NCBI RefSeq assembly: GCF_000296385.1
Contig: NZ_JH815185.1
Coordinates: 1,550,391 to 1,614,390 of the forward strand
Length of the DNA stretch: 64,000 nucleotides
Reading direction: 5' to 3'
Source of the DNA: Lachnoanaerobaculum sp. OBRC5-5
Lineage (GTDB): Bacteria; Bacillota; Clostridia; Lachnospirales; Lachnospiraceae
Shown here: piece by piece, positions 34,684 through 44,400 of the stretch
Layout of the letters: each line of letters begins with the position of its first letter
How positions within the stretch are numbered: position 1 is the first letter of the stretch
Notes under the pieces: model-generated
Databases searched by the model: none
What the model was told of the DNA's origin: nothing
Seen by the model: only the letters and a program-made list of their open reading frames with translations
Translations under genes and position numbers: made by a program

Positions 34684-35925
34684 CTACAGATCCTTAGTAA
34701 GTTCCATTGCATCAAGCATACATAAATCCATATTTTTATAATTCCATGTTGCCCATCTTCCAAGAAGATTAAATGAAGAATCTCCTTTAAAGTACTCTTT
34801 GATTCCGTTTACATTTGTATCGTATGCTTTATCATGAATAACATATGCATACTCTGAAAATTGCTGATCTAAAATCTTCTCAAAACCAAGTTCTTTTGGT
34901 AGTGTATTATCATTTACTATATCATCAGTCACTTTGAAGCTTGTACCTATCACTTCGAGCGCACCACAACCTCTGGTTGTGTCAGGATTAGCATATGGAG
35001 TTAATGCACTTTGATACCCTACTCTATGGCACTTATAATCATGTGAAGGTATATATAGCCAAGTAATATCTGTCTTTGGGCAATCAAACAACACTGTTGT
35101 CAAGCTGTTATACTTTAATCCCTTTATCAATTCCACAATCTTATCAGGAAGTTGCATGATTTGCGGGAGCTCAGGCAGAGGAATAGTGCTGATGATTTTA
35201 TCATACTCTCCTTCACCGTTTATATTCCACTTTTCATTCACCTTTTCTAATGACTTGATTGTAAAATCAGTATGTATATTTAATCCCTCACCAATCGCAT
35301 TTACCATAGACTGAATACCACCGTGAAGTGGATAGTAAAATGATGAATGCGGCATCTTTCTTTCCTTCGGATCTTTCAAAATTACTGAACGAATAATTTC
35401 TTTTTTAGTTGGAAGAGGCATCTTTCCTCTCATCCATCCTGTTCCCATATCTTCGAGCGGATAAGCCCAAATTTTTTCGTTGTATGGTATCATATAAAAA
35501 TCCGCAATACTCTTACCAAAATTCCATGTCAACCAATCCTTGAAGTTATCAGGTTCAGGCCCCATCTGTGACAATACAAAATCATGAACACAATCCACTG
35601 CATCGTCTGCATCCAATTCGCAAAGTGAAAGTTCAAAAGGATATGATACATACTTGCCTGAAAAGAAAATCTTAGCATTACGATCGGTATATTTCCAATT
35701 CTCCTTTGGGTAGATAGAAAATACCCAGTCCATTACTTCTTTATGTTTTGAATTTAAGATATGACCTCCATGTGGATCATACAACATTCCGTTTACATAG
35801 CGGCTTCTTGCAAGTCCGCCAATTGTCGGATTTTTCTCATAAACTACAACTTCATGACCCTTATCATGTAACATTCTGGCAGCACTTAAACCGGATACAC
35901 CTGCACCTAAAACAGCTATTTTCAT
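34684..35925 (-). CDS. FAD-dependent UDP-galactopyranose-mutase/protoporphyrinogen-oxidase-like protein
   Basis: About 413 residues, starting with the FAD-binding motif GAGVSGLSAARML and the acidic YEKNPTIGGLARS, followed by DPHGGHILNSK and YHPLHGG-like PLHGGIQSMV motifs. The pattern resembles UDP-galactopyranose mutase and related amine-oxidase-fold sugar enzymes, but is not a clear match to canonical Glf. ATG 35925 after AAGGAG is chosen over an earlier codon. It could be a mutase of a nucleotide-sugar of this locus; confidence for the exact reaction is low. Confidence 0.78.
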   Translation of the reverse strand: MKIAVLGAGVSGLSAARMLHDKGHEVVVYEKNPTIGGLARSRYVNGMLYDPHGGHILNSKHKEVMDWVFSIYPKENWKYTDRNAKIFFSGKYVSYPFELSLCELDADDAVDCVHDFVLSQMGPEPDNFKDWLTWNFGKSIADFYMIPYNEKIWAYPLEDMGTGWMRGKMPLPTKKEIIRSVILKDPKERKMPHSSFYYPLHGGIQSMVNAIGEGLNIHTDFTIKSLEKVNEKWNINGEGEYDKIISTIPLPELPQIMQLPDKIVELIKGLKYNSLTTVLFDCPKTDITWLYIPSHDYKCHRVGYQSALTPYANPDTTRGCGALEVIGTSFKVTDDIVNDNTLPKELGFEKILDQQFSEYAYVIHDKAYDTNVNGIKEYFKGDSSFNLLGRWATWNYKNMDLCMLDAMELTKDL

Positions 35926-36031
35926 TATTACTCCTTTATACAACTACGATACTCACAGCATCTATTCCTACTGTATATTTTATGCAAACAAAGGAAATGT
36001 ATCAGTACGTGACTAATACATTTCCATATTT

Positions 36032-37069
36032 TTATCTTGTCAAGAACTCATGTCCACCTTTTACTCTATCTCTCCAATAGTTCAAAAGATCTTCCATAGT
36101 CTGCTCAAATGGAATTACCGGCTCCCAACCTGTATGAGCAGTAAACTTTCTGCAATCCGGAACCTGTAAATCTGCATCAATAGGACGAAGTCTTTCCGGA
36201 TCTTCCTCCACTTTGATTTGATCTTTCATAGGTGACATATTAATAAGTGCCTCTAAAGTATCACCTACTTCACATGTATACCTTCCACCAATATTATAAT
36301 ACTCTCCCGCTATAGGATTCTTTGTTACAAGTATATAGTAAGCTCTAACCGCATCTCTTACGTCTGCATATGTACGAAGTGATTTTAGATTTCCAACTTT
36401 TACAACTGGGGGAAGCATACCTGCCTCAATCATAGCAATCTGTTTTGCAAATGTGGACTCATGGAAAACGTCTCCCCTTCTAGGTCCTGTATGAGTAAAC
36501 ATCCTTGTGGTCATTACTGTCATTCCAAATGCTTCTGCATAATATCTTCCAACAAGATCTGTTCCAACCTTTGAAATAGCGTATGGTGAAGCAGGATGGA
36601 AAGGACAATCCTCATTTATGCCCTCTTCAGGTTTCTTATCTGCCGGAATCTTTCCAAACACTTCTGAAGATGCACAAACATGAATCACCGGCTTATACTT
36701 ATCATCAGCAACCATTGCTGCATGAACCGCTTCAAGTAATCTACATGTTCCAAGTATATTTGTATTTAAAGTATCTATTGGAGCTGTAAAACTGGTCTGA
36801 GGATAGCTCTGTGCAGCCAAATGGAAAATATAATTCGGCTTGATTTCTGTAACAACACGATATAGTGACATCTGGTCATTTAAGTCAGCATACTCAAAGA
36901 ATACCCTATCCTTCTTATTTACCCTATCCAACAAATGATCTACATTGTCAAGTGGGCTTCTCCATCTGCATACACCGTAAACATCCCAATCTGTCTCTTC
37001 CAAAAGAAAATCAGCCAAATGAGATCCAACCATTCCTGTAATTCCTGTAATTAATGCTTTTGTAGCCAT
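36032..37069 (-). CDS. GDP-mannose 4,6-dehydratase-like SDR
   Basis: 345-residue extended SDR with the TGITGMVGSHL nucleotide-binding motif, SSEVFGK and YAISK catalytic segment, and the family motif RMFTHTGPRRG. The GDP-mannose dehydratase signature fits, but in a heptose locus it may act on GDP-heptose (as DmhA does in Campylobacter), giving 6-deoxyheptose. An AAGGAG site precedes the ATG. It is 13 bases after the sugar kinase gene. Confidence 0.85.
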   Translation of the reverse strand: MATKALITGITGMVGSHLADFLLEETDWDVYGVCRWRSPLDNVDHLLDRVNKKDRVFFEYADLNDQMSLYRVVTEIKPNYIFHLAAQSYPQTSFTAPIDTLNTNILGTCRLLEAVHAAMVADDKYKPVIHVCASSEVFGKIPADKKPEEGINEDCPFHPASPYAISKVGTDLVGRYYAEAFGMTVMTTRMFTHTGPRRGDVFHESTFAKQIAMIEAGMLPPVVKVGNLKSLRTYADVRDAVRAYYILVTKNPIAGEYYNIGGRYTCEVGDTLEALINMSPMKDQIKVEEDPERLRPIDADLQVPDCRKFTAHTGWEPVIPFEQTMEDLLNYWRDRVKGGHEFLTR

Positions 37070-37081
37070 ACTACTCCTTTC

Positions 37082-38095
37082 TTATGAACCTTCCTTAACA
37101 GATTCTAAATCAAAATATTCAGGTCTAAAATACATAATTCTTGTTCCCTCATTCTCAAACTCAAAAGGAACATAAACCAAATCTTCAAGTGCCTTTTTCA
37201 CATTTTCCTGATACTCCGGCTCTACATAGAATAACAAAAAACCACCTCCACCGGCACCAAGCAACTTTCCACCTGTTGCTCCTGCGTCTAATGCTTTTTT
37301 GTATAAAATATCAATATCGTTATTACTGATATCTGATGTAATACCTCTCTTAAGTTTCCAAGTATAATCAAGTAACTTGCCAAATTCATTCAAATCAGCC
37401 TTAGATACTAGCAGCTTTTGAACATCGTCAACCAATGCCTTCATCTCTAAAAGTTCTGCTGTCTTATCCTTTGTAGCCTTCACCTGATTCTTGGCAATAT
37501 CACTTGAGAATCTGGAAAAACCTGTAAAGAATAGCATCAATCTGTCATTCAAATCTTTCTTTCTATCTGTAGAAAATACCAGTGGTGTAACAGTATATCC
37601 GTCATCTCTAAAGTCTATTCTATTAAACCCACCAAACGATGCCGCTATCTGATCTTGAATACCTCCTGCTTCATTACATAGAACTCTTTCTATATAAATC
37701 GCATCGTCTGCAAGCTTTCTTTTATCAGCATATTTACCCTTTAATGCATAGCAAGCATTCAACATACCAACTGCAAATGAAGAACTTGTACCAAGTCCGG
37801 ATCTTGCCGGAAGATCAGCCTCATACACTACTCTGAGTTCGTGCATATCCAAATATTTCATGATGTTTCTAACTGCCGGATGCTGAATTTCATCAATTGT
37901 CTTAGTTCTCTCAATTATTCCATATGTTATTTGATTTGAATAATCAAAAAATCTCGGCAAGTGGCGAACAGTTGTATAACAGTACTTATCAAAAGTAGTT
38001 GAAATAACTGCCCCTCCATGCTCCTTGTAAAATCCTTCATAATCTGTTCCTCCACCGAAGAAGGACATTCTAAATGGTGTCTGCGCAATAATCAT
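37082..38095 (-). CDS. GHMP-family heptose-7-phosphate kinase-like protein (copy 1)
   Basis: About 337 residues of the GHMP kinase fold. N-terminal TPFRMSFFGGGTDY and the phosphate-binding loop PARSGLGTSSSFAVG are HddA-type, as is the GGKLLGAGGGGFLLF motif near the C-terminus. The likely reaction is phosphorylation of D-glycero-D-manno-heptose 7-phosphate at C1. The frame opens at 38152, but AGGAGAG before ATG 38095 fixes the start. Paired with the GMD-like gene, and duplicated at 51717-52703. Confidence 0.86.
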   Translation of the reverse strand: MIIAQTPFRMSFFGGGTDYEGFYKEHGGAVISTTFDKYCYTTVRHLPRFFDYSNQITYGIIERTKTIDEIQHPAVRNIMKYLDMHELRVVYEADLPARSGLGTSSSFAVGMLNACYALKGKYADKRKLADDAIYIERVLCNEAGGIQDQIAASFGGFNRIDFRDDGYTVTPLVFSTDRKKDLNDRLMLFFTGFSRFSSDIAKNQVKATKDKTAELLEMKALVDDVQKLLVSKADLNEFGKLLDYTWKLKRGITSDISNNDIDILYKKALDAGATGGKLLGAGGGGFLLFYVEPEYQENVKKALEDLVYVPFEFENEGTRIMYFRPEYFDLESVKEGS

Positions 38096-38236
38096 AATCT
38101 CTCCTGCATAACAATATGCACTCCTTTTTTTAAATTTAACTCTAAATCTCAATGTAATCTTTCACCAGCAATAAAATATCATAAAAAATCGCAATAATCA
38201 AGAAAACACCTTACTGTTAGAGAATTGTAAGTTTTA

Positions 38237-40303
38237 TTAATTACGAACATAGGTCTGTACTGTAGACTTCTCATCTTGACTAATCTGATGGAAGTTATCC
38301 TCAAGTATTTTTCTGTTATTATCATCTAATTTTACATGAATATCCAGCAAATAAACTTTTGTATATTTTTGTATATCTAATCCATCAAAATTCTTTTTAT
38401 AACTTAGTGGTTCAAATTTTCCGTTATGACTTAGGTAATAGTCCCATCCTGTAGAATACACTGAACTAATAAGTACTAACGTATCCGGAGAATTTGCATC
38501 CGGCTGATTTAAAAGGTATTCTGCCGCCTCTCTATACGGTTGATAAAACATTCCTTCCATATCACCTTTTACTCGAAATACAACATTACTGTTTACAAAT
38601 ATCAAGAAAGCTAAAACAGTATATACAAAACCTGCTTTTTTTATTTTATCCTCAGTAAAAAAGGAAACTACATTAACAAGTCCAAAACTTGCTATAATTA
38701 GCATATATGGTAATAAATTAAGAAAATACCTATGTGTCCATACAGAAGACTTCGGATTTATATATTTTGAGTATATAAACACTATAGCTATCTCTACTGC
38801 AATAGTTATTATCAATGCTATATTTAGACTTATATCAACTCTATTCTCTTTTACTTTGTATAAGGTTATAAAGAACCCCAACGTCAAGCATAGCATTACC
38901 AACTCTTGAGACGATAAAAGCCATACAACTATAGCTATAATACTACTGTAATTAGGTGGACTAATCCAAAATACACTTCCCCATTGCTCTCTGGTTATAA
39001 TATAGTTAACAATAAGCCATGGCAAATATACAGCCCCTGCAACAATATATGAAAAAATAAATTTATATGTGTATCTTTTCTTTATGAATAGGTAACATTC
39101 ATATAGGAAAAAACCTAAACAAGTCAAAATTCCAAAATAATGAGTATAGCAAATTGCCAAAATAGCGACCGTATAAAGTGCTGTTATCTTATTTTTACTA
39201 TCTATGCCATCTTCAAATCTTCTGATAATAACATATAACAAAAACAGAGACATCAGTATCATAAAACCATATGACCTAACTGCAAATCCCGAATTCACTA
39301 TCAATGCGTTAGATGTTATCAAAAGCATCTCAAAAATAATACCGACATACTTATTCCAACCTTTTCTTACAACTATGGCACCAACATAAAATCCTAAAGT
39401 ATTTGCTATAATCGAAAGCATCCTAGCCCACAAAGTCAATGCTTCTACACCAACCGGAATCAATTTTGAGAAATAGTGCCATGCAATTGTATATAATGGT
39501 GGTGTAGTAGACTCTTCTTTTAAAATAGTCTCTATTACATTTCCAAGGCTTCTGTTCTTTGCCGCTATCCCCATTGTTGCAGAATCATCCATCCAAGTAG
39601 ATTTATAATTCCCAAGTGACATCATGATGACAAATCCCACAAATGCAATTACAACAGCTATACACTCATACTGATATCTTTTTATAAACAATATAATTTT
39701 ATCTTTAATTTTATAAAGTAAAAATGCTATCACTTCCAGTAAAAAATACTCTATAAATAACAAAAGTATATTTATAAAATCTAGTTTTGTTATATTTCCT
39801 GTATTTGGCAACATCACAGACACAACATCATTATCTGAATCTTTATATGTTGACACAATTTTCTCAGATGAACCGTTAAAGCTAATAGCAACTTTACCCC
39901 CCCATCTTGTAGCATGGAAATTAATTTTTCTACTATTGCCCTTTTGGAATTTTATTGTAATTGAGTCTGTAATTCCAGTGACAGATACTCCGCCCCATCT
40001 TTGTCCACCGTTTGTGTCCAGCCATTTTCCATCTGATACTTTATATCCTAAAATATTATCATTCTTATCTTTTATATTTTGTACAGTTATATATGTATTC
40101 TCAGCAGATACTTCCTTTTCATTCAATGCTCTAATTGTAATATAATCTGATGGAAATAAACAGAAAATATTTATGCATATTACTACCACGGTGATAATAA
40201 CTCCAAACACTGCTGAATATAATAATTTATTTTTTTCACCTTTAAATAGTATTAGATTTAAAACAACCAGAGCAAACCATAATACTAAATAGATACTATT
40301 CAT
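38237..40303 (-). CDS. GT-C type (GT39/ArnT-like) glycosyltransferase with an outside domain
   Basis: A 688-residue membrane protein of about twelve transmembrane helices. Two N-terminal helices frame an extracytoplasmic domain (about 55-170) rich in Gly/Trp, then the GT-C core. The first outer loop after the core helix carries STWMDDSATMG, the acidic motif typical of polyprenol-linked sugar transferases. It probably uses sugars supplied by the GtrB/GtrA-like pair to decorate the polymer outside the cell. The Gly/Trp domain recurs in the acyltransferase at 48471-50144. Not part of a ribosome-coupled pair: 141 bases separate it from the next gene. Confidence 0.8.
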   Translation of the reverse strand: MNSIYLVLWFALVVLNLILFKGEKNKLLYSAVFGVIITVVVICINIFCLFPSDYITIRALNEKEVSAENTYITVQNIKDKNDNILGYKVSDGKWLDTNGGQRWGGVSVTGITDSITIKFQKGNSRKINFHATRWGGKVAISFNGSSEKIVSTYKDSDNDVVSVMLPNTGNITKLDFINILLLFIEYFLLEVIAFLLYKIKDKIILFIKRYQYECIAVVIAFVGFVIMMSLGNYKSTWMDDSATMGIAAKNRSLGNVIETILKEESTTPPLYTIAWHYFSKLIPVGVEALTLWARMLSIIANTLGFYVGAIVVRKGWNKYVGIIFEMLLITSNALIVNSGFAVRSYGFMILMSLFLLYVIIRRFEDGIDSKNKITALYTVAILAICYTHYFGILTCLGFFLYECYLFIKKRYTYKFIFSYIVAGAVYLPWLIVNYIITREQWGSVFWISPPNYSSIIAIVVWLLSSQELVMLCLTLGFFITLYKVKENRVDISLNIALIITIAVEIAIVFIYSKYINPKSSVWTHRYFLNLLPYMLIIASFGLVNVVSFFTEDKIKKAGFVYTVLAFLIFVNSNVVFRVKGDMEGMFYQPYREAAEYLLNQPDANSPDTLVLISSVYSTGWDYYLSHNGKFEPLSYKKNFDGLDIQKYTKVYLLDIHVKLDDNNRKILEDNFHQISQDEKSTVQTYVRN

Positions 40304-40381
40304 TATTAATCCTCTCTAATATTTATAATTAAGCAATATAACTTTCAGTAATTATTACCAATTAATTCTATCTGTTTAGTT

Positions 40382-41449
40382 TTAAACTTTAACATTAGAA
40401 TAATACAATTTTTTTAAGAAATGCGAAATATTCCTCTCAAAAACTTCATGTACTATTACAGCCATACCAAAATTTAATGCTAAATAAAATAATGTAGAAT
40501 ATGGTTGCTTTATATCAGGCAAAAAACAAGATAAAAAATTACTGCAAAATGACTGCATAATATAAAAAGCATAACTTATTTCTGCAAAATAGTCTAACTT
40601 CTTTGATCCCAATACTTTTGAAAATATACCTTTGTTTTCCGCCATCATTAAAATAATAATTCCTACTATAGGAATCAATATTAACCAATTGATGAAGCTG
40701 CTTTGTCTAAAATAACACATTCTAAAAATACAACAAATGAATATCCCCTCAAAAAAAGTAGCTACTATACTCGGCATTCTTTCTATAACTAATTTTAAAG
40801 TATCAAAAATACTATATGATGCTACACCCAAAAGCATACCTGCCGATGCTCTAAACAGTGGTGCCGGAATATAGCCAAAAATAAATCCTTCCATCGGCAT
40901 ATCCGGATCTTTCAAGTAATAAAATGCTAACAAATATATAATAGCTGATAGTACTGCTGCTAAAACTCCACCTATCTTTTTAATTCTAACCACAATATAT
41001 ACTATCGGCGTACAAATAAACATTGCCGAAACATACCATGCTGGACCATTTATATATTTAAGTCCACTTAAACCTGTGCATTGAAGCATAATAAGTTCTA
41101 CTGTATAAGATTTGAAATGCGAACCATCTTTTAGCCATGCTACATAGTCACCGTTAAACCATGTTATTGCATACACAACAGGAAGCAAAATAAGTCCCAT
41201 TATATATGCAGGCCATAGACGAACAAATCTGTCTATCATGACTCTATGCAAAGCCTTTACTTTTCTTGATAATGTCATTGCCATAAAAAAACCTGACATT
41301 ACAAGAAAAAATTCTACAAACAGATATGCAGTTAACATAATTTGCTTTCCTTCTATAAACGGAAAACTAAGTTCAAAATGATAAAGAGCTATACCAAGAG
41401 TGGCAATGACTCTCATACCTATTAATCCATTTCTTTTTTCGCTGCTCAT
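40382..41449 (-). CDS. Acyltransferase-3 family membrane protein (second of three)
   Basis: 355 residues, about ten transmembrane segments; conserved start GMRVIATLGIALYHFEL with the catalytic His, then the first cytoplasmic loop DRFVRLWPAYIMGL with the conserved Arg. O-acyltransferase for surface carbohydrates. It overlaps the upstream fusion protein gene by four bases (ATGA), so the two are translationally coupled. Donor and acceptor are unknown. Confidence 0.88.
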   Translation of the reverse strand: MSSEKRNGLIGMRVIATLGIALYHFELSFPFIEGKQIMLTAYLFVEFFLVMSGFFMAMTLSRKVKALHRVMIDRFVRLWPAYIMGLILLPVVYAITWFNGDYVAWLKDGSHFKSYTVELIMLQCTGLSGLKYINGPAWYVSAMFICTPIVYIVVRIKKIGGVLAAVLSAIIYLLAFYYLKDPDMPMEGFIFGYIPAPLFRASAGMLLGVASYSIFDTLKLVIERMPSIVATFFEGIFICCIFRMCYFRQSSFINWLILIPIVGIIILMMAENKGIFSKVLGSKKLDYFAEISYAFYIMQSFCSNFLSCFLPDIKQPYSTLFYLALNFGMAVIVHEVFERNISHFLKKLYYSNVKV

Positions 41450-44400
41450 AATTCTTTATCCTGCTTCTTTGCTACTATATAAAATGTTTTGTTTAAATCA
41501 AAATCATCATATGGTAATTCATATACATGTGGCGGATTTATAGTCCCTCTAGCAAGATCGTACGGTGAAAAAGCCTCTGTAATAATTTCAAATCCTACTT
41601 CAACGAATCTATCTCTCCACCATTCATATGGATGCAAATTCACATGCCAGTTAACACCGGTTTCCTCATCTATGTCGTCCCAATTTGCAATACTGCCTAT
41701 AAAAATACCTCCGGTATTAAGATGTTTTTTTATGTTCTCAAGAAGAACAGGTAAATCTTCTTCTTTTATATGCTCCAGTACTTCCCAAGCAGATATAACG
41801 TCAAATTCTTTCAATTTACCATCTTTTTTCAAGGTAAACGGTTTTGTTATATCACAAGTAAACAGATTTTTAGGTATTATTCTCCATTGTGCTCTCTGCT
41901 GCTTGAAAGACTCATCACTACCTTCAAGCCCTACAGCTTCATGGCCACGAAGCAGAGCATCAAGTACAATTCCTCCACTTGAGCATCCCAAGTCAACAAA
42001 TGCCAACTTTTCTCTATCTTTAAAATACATTTCACAAGCATGTATAAACCTAGGGTATCTAGTATCATCGCGCACTGTACCATGCGGTACAAGATAATCA
42101 TTACTCTCATACGCAACAGGGTATTTAGTATCCAATTCTATAGCTCCTGAAGTATTTTTAATATTTTTATCCAATAAAACAAAAATATCCGAATATGAAA
42201 AGTCCAGATGCCTATGCAACTTCAAAAACTCATCCTCACAATATTTATTTTGACTACCAATATAATCAGATATATTATTTTCTGCCTTCCATATTCTTCC
42301 ATCAATCTGCTGTCCAAGATTGCTTTCAGCTTTCCATACTCTTGCATCCAGCTGTTCACCTAAGTTGCTCTCTGCTTTCCATACTCTTGCATCCAGCTGT
42401 TCACCTAAGTTAGTCTCTGCCTTCCATACCCTTGTATCCAGCTGCTCACTCAAACTATCCTTAGACTTTACTATATTACTGTTAATTCTTACTTCTTGAG
42501 CCGATAGCTTAAGTTCCATGAATTCCATCATAGTATTCATCTTTAATTCCAAGTCATTTAGGCGTTCATATAAGTTCTCACTACTATTCGACTCTTTATC
42601 ATTTCCTATATTCTCCATGATACACTCTTTTATTCTACCCTCAATATCCCATACCGTTTTTTTTATATCATAAGTAGATTCGTGAAGATGACCGTCAAGA
42701 TCCCATAATTGTCTTCTGATTCTATATTGTATACCATGTTTGAAAGGCGTATACAAAAATCTGAGTATATCCTTTATCCTTTCCTTAAAGCTTACCTTTT
42801 CTGTCTTAGTATTACTGCTATCCGTGACCATTTGTATTCTTTTCCCGGAGATATCATAAACTTTAAACAATCTATCTATAGGCAATATCTCGCCCAAGTC
42901 ACTATTATATTCCCATGTATTGGTAATATTTCTCCATCTCTTATTTATTACTCTAAGCAATGCGTCCGCATCATAATATTTAATTCTCTTATTTGCATCC
43001 CACATCTGCTCCAAAATATTTTGTTCTAATACTATCTCTTTTTTATAAGCTTCTTTATCTAAAGACTCAAACTCGTTAATCCATCCAGAAAGAAACGGTA
43101 TATGTGTAGCCGGTACTTCTACTCCAAGCGTTTCCTTTATATTTTTACCGGCAAGTTCTCCTGATTCTTTTGAAAGTGCCGCCAACTTACCTTTTGTAAT
43201 ATTATCTTCTCCTACTCTATACTCACCAAGTATTTCAGGAATATTGTAGAATTTAAATTTTTTACAAGCTCTGGTCCACAGTTCATAGTCCTCTGCTTGT
43301 TTAGCCTTATCATAAAATAAATCATTATCAATAAAGGCTTTCTTCCGCATCATGATAGTAGAATGACATACTAAACAATCATATATAAGTCCTGCAAGAA
43401 TATCTTTGTGTTCCTTTGGTACATCATGAATATAATCTGTATTAACCCCAAAATGGTGCTGAAGGCTACCAACCAAACCATATGCTCTATTCTTATCAAG
43501 AAACTTCACCTGCAAAGCAAAACGATCATTCCTTGCCAAGTCATCACCGTCTATCCTTGCCAGATACTCTCCTTTTGCTTCTCTCATACCCAAATTCAAT
43601 GAATCGGCAAGACCAAGTTTCTCCTTGTTTTGAATAATACGAATACGATCATCTTCAAACATTTTTACAACTTCAAGTCCCTCTTTACTTGACCCATATT
43701 CATTCAATACAAGTACCTCAAAATCACTGAATGTCTGCTCAAATAATGACCATAGCGTTTCTGCAATATATTTTTCACTATTGTATATAGGGAGCAAAAC
43801 CGAAACTTTTGGTTTGCTACTTGCAAACTTGGTCTGAACATAGAACTCATCATGATAGAATACAGAGTTTTTATATATACTCTCCGCCTTGTTCTTGTCA
43901 AAATACTTACATGTATTATCCAACCAATCATATGTTTCTTTAAAACGTCTGTGTAATGTCTTGAAAAGATACGGAGCAAACTTCTTATCTTTATTATACA
44001 AAACATAAAATATCTTTTTTAGAAGAAGATCCAATACTACCATTTTCTCAAGTACCTCTACTCCCTCAAGCCCCTTTAATGAGTAATGTACCGACAATAG
44101 ATCTACTTCCTTCCTTGAAAAGTCAATTCCCAGTTTATGGAAATGTCTTTCCATAACATCACTATAAATTTTAAATCCGATATTGTTATTTATGTAAGTT
44201 GCATTTGTACCATAAAGTCTATACTTAAATAGAACTTCTTTTAAATTCGCAATTTCTCCGAATTCCAAAATCCTTGTGAAGAAATCATAGTCCTCAGATG
44301 CTTTATAATCCTTATTGTAAAAAACATTATATTTATTTATAACGTCTCTTCTAAACAAAATAGTAGGATGTACACATGGAGAATAGAACAGTGCATCCGT

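Noticed and set aside
34684-35925. Calling this gene glf (UDP-galactopyranose mutase)
   Set aside because: The FAD-binding start and several motifs fit the wider family, but the overall sequence is not clearly Glf, so no gene symbol was given.
42195-42413. Plus-strand open frame with its own repeated sequence
   Set aside because: It is the antisense shadow of the 45-bp repeats in the fusion gene and has no ribosome site.
42286-42465. Regular 45-bp repeats that could be taken for a small CRISPR array
   Set aside because: The units are directly adjacent with no unique spacers, keep the reading frame, and code a periodic protein segment; no cas genes are near.
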